Below, in pieces: positions 18,271-26,290 of a stretch of DNA of 64,000 bases. Position 1 is the first letter of the stretch. Each line of letters begins with the position of its first letter. Source of the DNA: JANQTF01 sp041741415 (GTDB lineage: Bacteria > Bacteroidota > Bacteroidia > J057); assembly GCA_041741415.1 (NCBI GenBank), contig JBGSKC010000023.1:1-64000 (forward strand), given 5' to 3'. The position numbers and the translations under genes were made by a program. Below the pieces are notes generated by a model that saw nothing but the letters and a program-made list of their open reading frames with translations, searched no databases and had not been told where the DNA came from.

Positions 18271-19152
18271 CTACTCATCCAGATACCGCTTCAAAATCGG
18301 CTGATACGTATCGATGCGGCGATCGCGGAGGAAAGGCCAGTGGGTGCGGTAAAAGTCGCTTTGAGCGAGGTCGAGGGTTTCGACGTGAACGGTTTCAACC
18401 TCGTGATCAGCCTGGTAGAGCACCCAGCCGAAGGGATTGGCCACAAAGGATCCTCCCCAGAATTTCATTCCGCCTTCAATGCCCACGCGGTTGACGGAAA
18501 TGACGGGCAGGCCATTGGCCACGGCGTGACTTTTCTGGATGGTTTGCCAGGCGTGGTATTGCTGCTGGTTGGTGAGTTCGTCCTGATCAAGGGCCCAGCC
18601 GATGGCCGTTGGATAAAACAGCATATCAGCACCCATGAGGCTGGTGATTCGGGCAGCCTCGGGATACCACTGGTCCCAGCAAATGAGCACGCCGATGGTG
18701 GCAAACCGGGTTTTGAACACGCGGTAGCCGGTGTCGCCGGGGGTGAAATAGAACTTCTCGTAATAGCCGGGGTCGTCGGGGATGTGGTTTTTGCGGTATT
18801 TGCCGAGGTAGGCTCCGTCTGCATCAAACACAGCCACCGTGTTGTGATAGAGGCCTTCGGCGCGTTTTTCAAACAGCGAGGCGATGATCACGACGCCCAG
18901 TTCTTTGGCGAGCTGACCAAAGAGGTCGGTGGAAGGCCCCCCGGGAATGCTTTCTGCAAGCCCGAAATTGTCATAATGCTCAATGTCGCAGAAGTACAGG
19001 GAGCCAAACAGTTCCTGCAGGCAAACGATCTGCGCGCCCTGGGCAGCGGCTTTGCGAACACCTTCAGCGGCCTTGGCGCGGTTGGCTTCCACATCGGAGG
19101 AGCAGGCATGTTGGACGAGACCAACGGAAACGAGCTTTTTGTTCATGTTCAT
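18271..19152 (-). CDS. aguB: N-carbamoylputrescine amidase
   Basis: A 293-residue carbon-nitrogen hydrolase (nitrilase superfamily) that converts N-carbamoylputrescine to putrescine, CO2 and ammonia. The Glu-Lys-Cys catalytic triad is visible as E47 (CLQELFGS), K121 (GKYRKNHIPD) and C158 (GVLICWDQWYPE). The C-terminal LDLAQSDFYRTHWPFLRDRR is typical of this branch. The frame opens at 19170; I chose the ATG at 19152 (the ATG at 19146 is equally possible), since the protein begins at KKLVSVGLVQH. It lies upstream of aguA on the same strand, and together they complete the agmatine-to-putrescine route. Confidence 0.93.
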   Translation of the reverse strand: MNMNKKLVSVGLVQHACSSDVEANRAKAAEGVRKAAAQGAQIVCLQELFGSLYFCDIEHYDNFGLAESIPGGPSTDLFGQLAKELGVVIIASLFEKRAEGLYHNTVAVFDADGAYLGKYRKNHIPDDPGYYEKFYFTPGDTGYRVFKTRFATIGVLICWDQWYPEAARITSLMGADMLFYPTAIGWALDQDELTNQQQYHAWQTIQKSHAVANGLPVISVNRVGIEGGMKFWGGSFVANPFGWVLYQADHEVETVHVETLDLAQSDFYRTHWPFLRDRRIDTYQPILKRYLDE

Positions 19153-19167
19153 CTTCTCGGTGTGTTG

Positions 19168-19175
19168 CAAAAATA
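19168..19175 (-). promoter_or_regulatory. candidate -7 element for aguB
   Basis: Read on the minus strand this is TATTTTTG, matching the Bacteroidota -7 consensus TAnnTTTG, 15 nt upstream of the aguB ATG at 19152. No TTG lies at the expected distance upstream, so the match is partial. Confidence 0.35.
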
Positions 19176-19199
19176 AGCAGCAGATTTGAGAGATGTGGG

Positions 19200-19620
19200 T
19201 TAAAAAACGGATTTGGGAGACTGCTGCGGGAGCCGGGAGTCGAGAGCCGGGAACCGGGACTGGAGGCGAAGCCGGTCTTAGCTCCGGAGGAGCGGCATGT
19301 TAATAGCCATCGGCTCCCCCATTTTTGTAAATCTTCCGGCGGCCAGGTGGCCGCCGGAAGATGGGAAAATCATGCGCTTGAAGCGCTATTAACATGTCGC
19401 CCCCTCGGGGGGCTTTCGCTTGGTGAGCTGGCTGCTTCAGCCCCCTCCTGTCATGATGAGCAGGGCATCCAGACCCATCGCCGAACCATGATAACCCGGC
19501 GCCATCCTTCGGCGACGGCCTGAAGGCCTGCTCAGGATGACGCAACGACGGCCCAAAGGCCTCCTCTGGATGACGCGAAGCAGGCGAAGCCTCCCCTATG
19601 TCATGGTGAGCAGGACCAAT
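19200..19620. repeat. gene-free zone of interspersed repeats
   Basis: This gap holds several repeat families and no gene. At 19229-19260 is the purine-rich complement of the GGTTCTCGG words. GCATGTTAATAGCC at about 19296-19309 faces its inverted partner GCTATTAACATG at about 19383-19394, with a 32-nt palindrome between them. From 19450 to 19620 come copies of GTCATGRTGAGCAGG- and CTCAGGATGACG-like words. Parts recur at 25690-25914 (GCAGGTTAATAGCC and a GTCACGGTGAGCA/AACCATGAC pair). These look like dispersed non-coding elements. Confidence 0.6.
19331..19362. repeat. 32-nt near-perfect palindrome
   Basis: Two 15-nt arms, ATCTTCCGGCGGCCA and its exact reverse complement, are separated by GG. 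No T-run follows on either side, so it is not a classic terminator. It sits at the centre of an inverted pair of ATGTTAATAGC motifs. Confidence 0.85.
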
Positions 19621-20043
19621 TCAGCCTTGCTCAGCCTTCGCCTTCACAACCCGGTTCATGGCCTCAAATCCCGGTTTTGTTTCCTTTTCCAGCATGTTTT
19701 TCAGCAGAGGAACGAGGATGCCCCCAAAGGTTTCGCGGTGGATAAACCGGGTGCTGCCGTCCGGCTGTGGCTCAATCCTGAACTCGTGCCGGCCGTCAAA
19801 CAGACCCCGGACACACAAGTGGCCCAGCCACACCAGCTTTCTGTTTTTTTCCACAACCAAGACCCTGGGCCGGATGGTCATGTTGCCGATTTTGATTGTG
19901 ATGCGTTTTCCTTCCTGAACTTCCCCCTCCAGAGAAAGCAAAAATGGATTCCAGTCGGGGTAGCCTTTAAAATCGGTGAGGACGCTCCACACGCGCTCAC
20001 TGGAAGCCTGGATCAAAATGTCGGTGAATAACTGGGTCGCCAT
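19621..20043 (-). CDS. SRPBCC (START-like) domain protein
   Basis: A 140-residue single-domain protein of the SRPBCC/polyketide-cyclase-2 group, a ligand-binding fold that holds hydrophobic small molecules. Typical features are the first strand TDILIQASSERVWSVLTDF followed by PDWNPFLLSLEG, the strand series to KLVWLGHLCVRGLFDGRHEF, and the long C-terminal helix LKNMLEKETKPGFEAMNRVVK. The frame opens at 20088, but the family start matches the ATG at 20043 (MATQLF). It lies 78 bp downstream of a Crp/Fnr regulator on the same strand and may be in its operon or under its control. The ligand is unknown. Confidence 0.88.
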   Translation of the reverse strand: MATQLFTDILIQASSERVWSVLTDFKGYPDWNPFLLSLEGEVQEGKRITIKIGNMTIRPRVLVVEKNRKLVWLGHLCVRGLFDGRHEFRIEPQPDGSTRFIHRETFGGILVPLLKNMLEKETKPGFEAMNRVVKAKAEQG

Positions 20044-20121
20044 AGCAGAAATGGGTAAGGTGAAATTGTTGTCTGACCTTACAAACATGGCGAGGTGAGC
20101 TTGTCGTCCACTTGATCCAGA

Positions 20122-20691
20122 TCAAGAAAGCTGCTTTTTGCGGATCCGGCTGAGGGTTTCCGGGGTCATGCCCAGCATGGAGGCCAGGTACTGAAGCGGC
20201 ACCTGCTGAAACAACGCCCGCTGCTGGCTCCAAAGCTGCTCATATCGCTCTTCTGCCGTCTGCGATAAAAAGCCAAAGACCCTGTCTTCGAGGATCGCGA
20301 AGCATTTGGCGATGAATAACTTCTCCAGGTGGTACCATTCCGGAACCAACCTTCCGATCTGGCGATAATCGTCGAGGTGAATAGTGAGCAGCTCGCAATC
20401 AGTTAAGGCCTGGATGTTCCACCGGGCGGGCGACCCAAACTGCAGGCTGGGCAGTTCCGTCACAAAATAGGTGGGGCCAGAAACCCACTGTGTCACTTCT
20501 TTATCCCGGGTCTGGGAAAAAATTCGCAGATACCCCTCCTGAATGAAAGACATGGCCTGGCAATACTCTCCCTGGCGCAGCCAGAAATCCCCTTTGCTGA
20601 GGTGCTGGGGCCGGAACAATTCGGCAACAACGTTCAGGCGTTCGGTGGGAATGCCAAATGTGTGCTGAATATGAACGGCTAACTCTGTCAT
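20122..20691 (-). CDS. Crp/Fnr family transcriptional regulator
   Basis: A 189-residue regulator. The cyclic-nucleotide-binding-like jelly roll covers about residues 20-115 (HLSKGDFWLRQGEYCQAMSF...GYLRIF), and the C-terminal helix-turn-helix is VPLQYLASMLGMTPETLSRI near residues 163-182. The phosphate-binding cassette residues of true CAP are not recognisable, and there are no Fnr-type N-terminal cysteines, so the effector is unknown. The frame opens at 20721; the ATG at 20691 (MTELAVHI) is the likely start, leaving 17 nt after the KAS III-like gene, which suggests one transcript. Such regulators in Bacteroidota often control nearby genes. Confidence 0.88.
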   Translation of the reverse strand: MTELAVHIQHTFGIPTERLNVVAELFRPQHLSKGDFWLRQGEYCQAMSFIQEGYLRIFSQTRDKEVTQWVSGPTYFVTELPSLQFGSPARWNIQALTDCELLTIHLDDYRQIGRLVPEWYHLEKLFIAKCFAILEDRVFGFLSQTAEERYEQLWSQQRALFQQVPLQYLASMLGMTPETLSRIRKKQLS

Positions 20692-20708
20692 CTTTGTCCC
20701 TTCTTCAT

Positions 20709-21710
20709 TCACCATCTCCACGCCGCACTCCCAAACGTGAGCCCGCTCCCCGACCCGATCATCATGATCAAATCGCCGCGCTTGATTTTCCCCTGTTCCA
20801 CCGCCTGGTTGAGGGTGATGGGAATGCAGGCCGAACCGGTGTAGCCAAACTTCTGCATCGAAGTATGAGCGCGCCCGTGGTCAAGCCCGAGGTTGTCGAG
20901 GGTGATGCGGATGGAGTTGATGTTGATCTGGGTGAGGAAATAGTGGTCAAATTCCTCAGCGGTGAGGTGGTTTCGCTGAATGATGTTGCGGGCCATGTGG
21001 GTCCACATTTGCGGATTCAGCTCCGGCGGAAACCGGTAGTTGAGCTTGATAAACTGGTCTCCCCGCTCGAGGCTGTCGTGGGTAAGCGGGTGACGGGTTC
21101 CGCCGCCGTAGATTCCCATGCCGTCGTAGTACTGGCCCAGTGTAATGAGCTCGCTGTCAACGTAGCCACGCTGGCTGTTCATTTCAACACCCAGCACAAT
21201 GGCCCCGGCCCCGTCGGCAAAGAGCGTGACGGTTTTTTTGTCGTGTGGATTGAGGTATTTGGAAATGGCATAGGCCCCGATGACAAGGACCCGCTCGTAG
21301 CGTTCGTCGGTGCGAATGTATTTGGCGGCAACATCCAGGCCGGTCACAAAGCCAGCGCATGCGGCATTGAGGTCGAAAGTACCGGCATGCCCTGCCCGGA
21401 GGCGATACTGCACCACTGCTGCCGTGGACGGCGTGAGGTATTCGGGGGTGTCGGTGGCGACGATGATGAGGTCGAGGTCGTGGGCTTCCAGGCCTGCGCG
21501 CTCCAGGGCCTGCTCGGCTGCATGGACACAGAGATCTGCAGTTGACTCCCCTTCCTCGCACCAGCGGCGCTCGTAGATTTCCAGGTTGGTTTCCAGCCAG
21601 TCAGATACAGGCTCTCCCAAAGCACTATCGAAATAGGCATTGGGAAGAACACGGCTGGGAAGGTAGGCTCCGGTGGAGAGAATGACGGCGTTTCGCGAGT
21701 TGGTATGCAT
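20709..21710 (-). CDS. KAS III (FabH)-like protein lacking two catalytic residues
   Basis: A 333-residue thiolase-fold protein related to 3-oxoacyl-ACP synthase III. The nucleophile is present as C118 in NAACAGFVTG, and the C-terminal GSGSGLTFGSAAWRW fits the family. However, where FabH has His (PHQAN) this protein has T260 in FLTQININ, and where FabH has Asn (GNTSAA) it has Y290 in GYTGSA. These two residues normally bind malonyl-ACP and drive its decarboxylation, so standard chain-initiating condensation looks unlikely; acyl transfer or a scaffold role is possible. The frame opens at 21836, but the ATG at 21710 begins the conserved N-terminus (VILSTGAYLPSRVLPN). It lies 17 nt upstream of a Crp/Fnr regulator gene. 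Confidence 0.88.
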   Translation of the reverse strand: MHTNSRNAVILSTGAYLPSRVLPNAYFDSALGEPVSDWLETNLEIYERRWCEEGESTADLCVHAAEQALERAGLEAHDLDLIIVATDTPEYLTPSTAAVVQYRLRAGHAGTFDLNAACAGFVTGLDVAAKYIRTDERYERVLVIGAYAISKYLNPHDKKTVTLFADGAGAIVLGVEMNSQRGYVDSELITLGQYYDGMGIYGGGTRHPLTHDSLERGDQFIKLNYRFPPELNPQMWTHMARNIIQRNHLTAEEFDHYFLTQININSIRITLDNLGLDHGRAHTSMQKFGYTGSACIPITLNQAVEQGKIKRGDLIMMIGSGSGLTFGSAAWRW

Positions 21711-21854
21711 GCAGCATATCTTGACTACCCCTAAGATATACAATTCCTGCTGGCTCACTGTCGGCACCTTCCGAAATCGGTTGCAGGAAAGATGGAAATG
21801 GACATTCTTCGCTGCATTTACTTCGCGAAAAAACAAGGCAACCGTTAACAGGCA

Positions 21855-22322
21855 TCAGCCTTGTCCCACCACGAGGAGCATTTCCTGATGTGGCAGGCCC
21901 GCTTCTTCGAAGGGTTCGCCAAAAGCCCGGAATCCCATTTGCTGGTAAAACTCCACGAGCGACGCCAGAGAATGAATTCGAACCTGCTGCCCCGGCGGAA
22001 GATCCCGCAAAGTCATCGCCACCAGTGCTTTGCCGATCCCCTTGCCACGAAACTCCTGTAACACCCCGATCCGCTCAATGCGCATATCGCCGGTTAGCAT
22101 TCTTCGCCTGCGCGCCACCCCCACAGGCCTGCCGTCCCAGCGCGCCAGGTAGTGCGTGGCCAGATGATCAAACCCGTCAAACTCATCCTCCTGGTCCACG
22201 CCCAGCTCTCCAACAAATATTTCCGTCCTGATTTCGAAAACATCGTTGAACACCGTATCCTCATCGGCTACTTCGATGTGAAGGGAAGGGAGCGCTTCGT
22301 CATTGGAAAATACCTCCATCAT
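21855..22322 (-). CDS. GNAT family N-acetyltransferase
   Basis: A 155-residue GCN5-related acetyltransferase. The acetyl-CoA binding motif A is IERIGVLQEFRGKGIGKAL (V/I-x-x-x-x-R-G-x-G-x-A pattern); motif B is less clear and ends in LVEFYQQMGFRAFGEPFEEAGLPH, a C-terminal form shared with the ElaA-like branch. The start is the ATG at 22322 or the adjacent ATG at 22319. It is divergent from topA with 119 bp between them, and 144 bp upstream of the KAS III-like gene on the same strand. The substrate cannot be deduced. Confidence 0.85.
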   Translation of the reverse strand: MMEVFSNDEALPSLHIEVADEDTVFNDVFEIRTEIFVGELGVDQEDEFDGFDHLATHYLARWDGRPVGVARRRRMLTGDMRIERIGVLQEFRGKGIGKALVAMTLRDLPPGQQVRIHSLASLVEFYQQMGFRAFGEPFEEAGLPHQEMLLVVGQG

Positions 22323-22441
22323 GCAGAAATTCTTGCAGCGGTCGAAACAACACCAAAAAGCGAAATGTTCCTGAGAATGGCCCCATTCCCGGATATCTTT
22401 TTATTATTGCAGGCCATAGTGCCTCTCCTAGTTTCAACATC

Positions 22442-24811
22442 ATGTCCAAAAATCTGCTGATCGTCGAGTCCCCTGCCAAAGCCAAAACCATCGAGAAATA
22501 CCTAGGCAAGGATTTCACGGTCAAAGCGAGCTACGGCCACGTGCGGGATCTGCCCAAGGGAGACAAGGCCATTGACATCAACAATGGCTTCGAGCCCCAC
22601 TATGAGGTCATGGCCGATAAGGTCAAGGTAATCAAGGAGTTAAAAGACCTGATCAAAAAGCACGACCAGGTGTGGCTGGCAACTGACGAAGACCGCGAGG
22701 GGGAGGCTATTTCCTGGCACCTGGCTCAGGCTTTGGACCTGGACATGAGCACGACGCCACGGATTGTGTTCAACGAAATCACCAAAACAGCCATCCAGCG
22801 GGCGATTTTGAACCCCCGCTTCATTGACCACAACCTTGTAAACGCCCAGCAGGCACGCCGCATCCTCGACCGGATCGTAGGTTTCCGGCTGTCTCCTGTG
22901 TTGTGGCGCAAAGTAAAGGCAGGCCTTTCTGCGGGTCGCGTTCAGTCGGTGGCAGTGCGCCTCATTGTAGAGCGCGAGCGCGAAATCATGGGCTTCGAGG
23001 CGACCTCTACCTATAAAGTCTCTGCCGAATTCATTCTTCCCTCGGGAGCCAAACTTCAGGCCGAACTGGCCAGCAAAGTTCCCGACCTTGCCTCTGCCCG
23101 GGCTTTCCTCGAATCCTGCATCGGTGCTACCTACACCATCACCGACCTGGTGAAAAAGCCCGCCAAAAAATCACCGGCAGCGCCTTTCACAACCTCCACC
23201 CTCCAGCAGGAAGCCTCCAGAAAGCTGAGCTTTTCTGTAGCTCAAACCATGCGTGTGGCCCAGACGCTCTACGAAGCCGGGAAAATCACCTACATGAGGA
23301 CAGACTCGGTGGCCCTCTCCGACCAGGCCAGGGGCGAAGCGGCTCAGACCATTACCGCACGGTTCGGGGAAAAATACAGCTACCCGCGCCAGTACCAAAA
23401 CAAAAACGCCAACGCCCAGGAAGCCCACGAGGCCATTCGCCCCACCGATTTCAACGTTCCCCAGATAGACGACCTGCCCAGAAACGAGCAGAGACTCTAC
23501 GAACTCATCTGGAAACGCACACTTGCCTCCCAAATGGCCAACGCCGAACTGGAGCGCACCACAGTCGACATCACCACCTCCACCAACGGAGCCCTGTTCA
23601 AAGCAACCGGCGAGGTGCTGCTGTTCGACGGCTTTCTGAAGCTATACCTGGAAGGAACTGACGACGAGGAAGAAGAAGAACAGGAAGGCGTGCTGCCCCC
23701 CATGAAAGTGGGCGAAGTGCTGGGCCTTTCCTACCTGGAAGCGCTGGAGCGATACAGCCGCCCCGCTCCCCGCTACACCGAAGCAAGTCTGGTAAAAAAA
23801 TTGGAAGAATTGGGCATTGGCCGGCCTTCCACCTATGCCCCCACCATTTCGACCATCCAAAACAGGGGCTATGTCGAAAAAGAAGACCGCGAAGGAACGC
23901 CCAGACAATTGTCTTTGCTGCGGCTAGACAAAAGTGGCATTAAGAGCCAAACCAAATCAGAGATCACGGGCGCAGAGAAATCCAAGCTCTTCCCGACCGA
24001 CCTGGGCATGGTGGTGAATGATTTTCTCACCAACTTTTTCCCTGCCATCCTCGATTTTCACTTCACGGCGAAAATGGAGGAGCAATTCGACCACATCGCT
24101 ACGGGCAAGCAGGAATGGCGCACCATGCTGGATGATTTCTACAAAGACTTCTCCCCCACTGTTGACCATATCTCCGAAACAGCAGAGCGCGCTGGCGGCG
24201 ACCGCGATCTTGGTATTGACCCCAAAAGCGGAAAACCAGTGATTGCCAGGCTGGGAAAATTTGGTCCAATCGTGCAGATCGGCAGCTCTGAAGACGAGGA
24301 AAAACCCCGCTTTGCAAGCCTGCGGAAAAACATGCGCCTCGAATCCGTTTCGCTGGAAGATGCCCTTGAACTCTTCAAGTTACCCAGAACCCTCGGTGAA
24401 TTTGAAGATGAGGTGGTGAAAGCGAATATTGGCCGGTTTGGCCCATATATCCAGCTTGGAAAGTTGTTCGTCTCGCTCGAAGAAACCGACGATGTTAACG
24501 ACATCGACCTCGGCCGCGCCATTGAACTCATCCACCTCAAGCGCGAAAAAGAGGCCAACAAGATTATCGCCACCCTGGCGCCTGATGTGCAGGTGCTGCA
24601 GGGTCGCTGGGGGCCCTACCTGAAAATGCGCGGCGAAAACGTGAAGATTCCCAAGGACGTGAACCCCGCCACGATCACGATGGAAGATGCTGAGCGATTG
24701 CAGATCGAATCGCAAAGCAAGCCCAAGCGGGGCGGACCAAAAGGATCCTCCTCCAAGGCTGCTCCCGACAAGGGAACAGCTCCCAAAGGCGCAGGTAAAA
24801 AGAAAAAGTAG
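22442..24811 (+). CDS. topA: DNA topoisomerase I
   Basis: A 789-residue type IA topoisomerase that relaxes negative supercoils. The Toprim domain starts at LLIVESPAKAKTIEKYLG, with the acidic DEDREGEAISWH metal site. The catalytic tyrosine is Y284 in KITYMRTDSV, and the C-terminal half of the core has GIGRPSTYAPTISTIQNRGYV. Instead of Cys4 zinc ribbons, the C-terminus carries Toprim_C-type repeats (KPVIARLGKFGPIVQIG, ANIGRFGPYIQLGKLFV, VLQGRWGPYLKMRGENVKI), as usual in Bacteroidota, and then a basic K/P/G tail from about residue 760. ATG at 22442. Confidence 0.97.
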   Translation: MSKNLLIVESPAKAKTIEKYLGKDFTVKASYGHVRDLPKGDKAIDINNGFEPHYEVMADKVKVIKELKDLIKKHDQVWLATDEDREGEAISWHLAQALDLDMSTTPRIVFNEITKTAIQRAILNPRFIDHNLVNAQQARRILDRIVGFRLSPVLWRKVKAGLSAGRVQSVAVRLIVEREREIMGFEATSTYKVSAEFILPSGAKLQAELASKVPDLASARAFLESCIGATYTITDLVKKPAKKSPAAPFTTSTLQQEASRKLSFSVAQTMRVAQTLYEAGKITYMRTDSVALSDQARGEAAQTITARFGEKYSYPRQYQNKNANAQEAHEAIRPTDFNVPQIDDLPRNEQRLYELIWKRTLASQMANAELERTTVDITTSTNGALFKATGEVLLFDGFLKLYLEGTDDEEEEEQEGVLPPMKVGEVLGLSYLEALERYSRPAPRYTEASLVKKLEELGIGRPSTYAPTISTIQNRGYVEKEDREGTPRQLSLLRLDKSGIKSQTKSEITGAEKSKLFPTDLGMVVNDFLTNFFPAILDFHFTAKMEEQFDHIATGKQEWRTMLDDFYKDFSPTVDHISETAERAGGDRDLGIDPKSGKPVIARLGKFGPIVQIGSSEDEEKPRFASLRKNMRLESVSLEDALELFKLPRTLGEFEDEVVKANIGRFGPYIQLGKLFVSLEETDDVNDIDLGRAIELIHLKREKEANKIIATLAPDVQVLQGRWGPYLKMRGENVKIPKDVNPATITMEDAERLQIESQSKPKRGGPKGSSSKAAPDKGTAPKGAGKKKK

Positions 24812-24878
24812 GAGACCTTCTCATACCATTCCGCTGTTTTTTCAGTTAGCAAGAAAGGTTCCACCAACTTTCACGCTG

Positions 24879-25685
24879 ATGAGAATATGTCTGCTTGTCC
24901 TGGCGCTGTCAGGGTTGACGGCTGAAGGCCAGTTTTCGAAAAAGGAATTCCGGCAAATGAACGACCGCCTCTGGGTTCACACCCAGGAGGTAAGCGTTTC
25001 AGATTACCGTGAGTTTCTCACAGCTATGGGCGATTCAGCTTCTTTCTTCCAGCCCGATTCCAGTGTCTGGAATGAATCATTTGCCTCCTACAGCGATCCC
25101 GTTCCCTTCGGCATTTCTTATTTCCAGCATCCGGCCTTTTCTGTCTATCCGGTGGTGGGCATCAGCCAGGCGCAGGCAAATCGCTATTGCCAGTGGCTCA
25201 CCAGCACCCACAAGGTGAATGAGGGAGAGCAACAGTTCCTGTTCCGCCTGCCAACAGAAGCCGAATGGATCGAAGCTGCCCGTGCTGGCGATAGCAGCGC
25301 CATTTTTCCCGCTCACGCCAGGAAAAAGCTGATCTACGAAACCTACGACCTTCGCACTGAACGCGGAGATTTCCTGTTCAACCTCTGCTACCCGAGCCTC
25401 CTGCACCTCGAGCCCGCGCCGGAAGGAGCCGTAGCGACCCGCAAAAGCTACGACTATGCCGTTGACGGCTACATGATCACAGCGCCGGTCCAATCCTTTC
25501 CCACCAGCAAACTGGGCCTCTATCACCTCGGTGGAAATGTATCAGAAATGGTGGCGGAGCCCGGAATCGCCAAAGGCGGCAGCTGGAAGTCATTGCCCTA
25601 CGCCCTCCGGCTCGATCATCAGGAACCCTATGAGGCCCCGGCTCCCTGGCTGGGCTTCAGGGTGGTGGCAGAACGGATTCGGTAG
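24879..25685 (+). CDS. secreted formylglycine-generating-enzyme-like (SUMF1) protein
   Basis: A 268-residue exported protein of the FGE-sulfatase/C-type-lectin-like fold. The frame opens inside topA, but the ATG at 24879 begins a signal peptide (MRICLLVLALSGLTAEG). Fold landmarks are VHTQEVSVSDYREFL near the start, VVGISQAQANRYCQWL, LPTEAEWIEAARAG near residue 124, LGGNVSEMVAE near 218, IAKGGSWKS and the closing LGFRVVAERI. The paired cysteines of true formylglycine-generating enzymes are not evident, so catalysis is doubtful. GldJ/GldK of the gliding/T9SS machinery share this fold but are larger lipoproteins, and this protein has no lipobox. It follows topA by 67 bp. Confidence 0.85.
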   Translation: MRICLLVLALSGLTAEGQFSKKEFRQMNDRLWVHTQEVSVSDYREFLTAMGDSASFFQPDSSVWNESFASYSDPVPFGISYFQHPAFSVYPVVGISQAQANRYCQWLTSTHKVNEGEQQFLFRLPTEAEWIEAARAGDSSAIFPAHARKKLIYETYDLRTERGDFLFNLCYPSLLHLEPAPEGAVATRKSYDYAVDGYMITAPVQSFPTSKLGLYHLGGNVSEMVAEPGIAKGGSWKSLPYALRLDHQEPYEAPAPWLGFRVVAERIR

Positions 25686-25926
25686 AGGCAGAGAAGCGAG
25701 AGGCGAGACCGCTGCGCTGCGAGAACCGAGACCGGAGGCGAAGCCATATGCCTCCGGCCCCAGCCAGGGCTCCCCTCCTTCGGGTTGGCCCTGCGCGCGG
25801 ACAAGGAGGGGCAGGGGATCAGCAAGCCGGGCGAAGCCGATCCCCAACTCCCGCGGAGTGGCAGGTTAATAGCCTCTGTCGGTCTTTTGTCACGGTGAGC
25901 ACAGAACCATGACACCAGCATCAACA
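25686..25926. repeat. interspersed repeat region
   Basis: No gene. It carries purine-rich GAGAACCGAGACCGGAG-like words (25690-25735), a G/C-rich segment to about 25850, a GCAGGTTAATAGCC motif shared with the repeat zone near 19300, and an imperfect inverted pair TGTCACGGT/AACCATGACA at about 25888-25914. Confidence 0.5.
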
Positions 25927-25967
25927 AACAGAACGGCCCTCCCGGAGTATGGGAGGGCCGTTCTGTT
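25927..25967 (-). terminator. strong hairpin terminator
   Basis: A perfect 17-bp inverted repeat (arm AACAGAACGGCCCTCCC) with a 7-nt loop. On the minus strand it lies 18 nt after the stop of the T9SS-tail remnant and is followed by the T-rich TGTTGATG. It would end the EbfC-glycosyltransferase transcript. It may also act on plus-strand transcripts from the topA side. Confidence 0.8.
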
Positions 25968-25984
25968 ATTAGCTCTTGAGTCGC

Positions 25985-26284
25985 TTACCGCCGGATCAGC
26001 AGGCTTTTCGACACCATCCTGCCCTGGCTTTGCAGTTGCAGGAAATAGAGACCTTCGTTCAGGGTAGACAGTTCCCAGCGGAGACCTTCCACGCCAGCGG
26101 GCAGGTTGGCGGTTCTCAGCACCTGACCCAGCTCGTTCAGCAAATATACCGTGGAGCTGCTGGCAGGCACCGGCATCAGGTTGAGATAGAGTCCGAATTT
26201 GGTCGATTTGAGGACCTTTATGGAAAAATATGCCCGCCTTATCTGATAAAAAATGCTCTTCGCTAATGTTCCGTTTTGGGTCAA
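25985..26284 (-). pseudogene. orphan T9SS type A sorting-domain remnant
   Basis: About 99 codons, with only a TTG as start (26284) and no signal peptide. The last 70 codons form a complete T9SS C-terminal sorting domain: STVYLLNELGQVLRTANLPA, then LRWELSTLNEGLYFLQLQ and the terminal KSLLIRR. The usual YPNP opening has become LYLNLMPVPASS. Sorting domains work only at the end of a secreted protein, so this is most likely the 3' end of a lost surface-protein gene. It begins 6 nt after the glycosyltransferase stop and ends at a strong terminator. A short secreted peptide is unlikely without a signal sequence. Confidence 0.7.
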
Positions 26285-26290
26285 TCTCCG

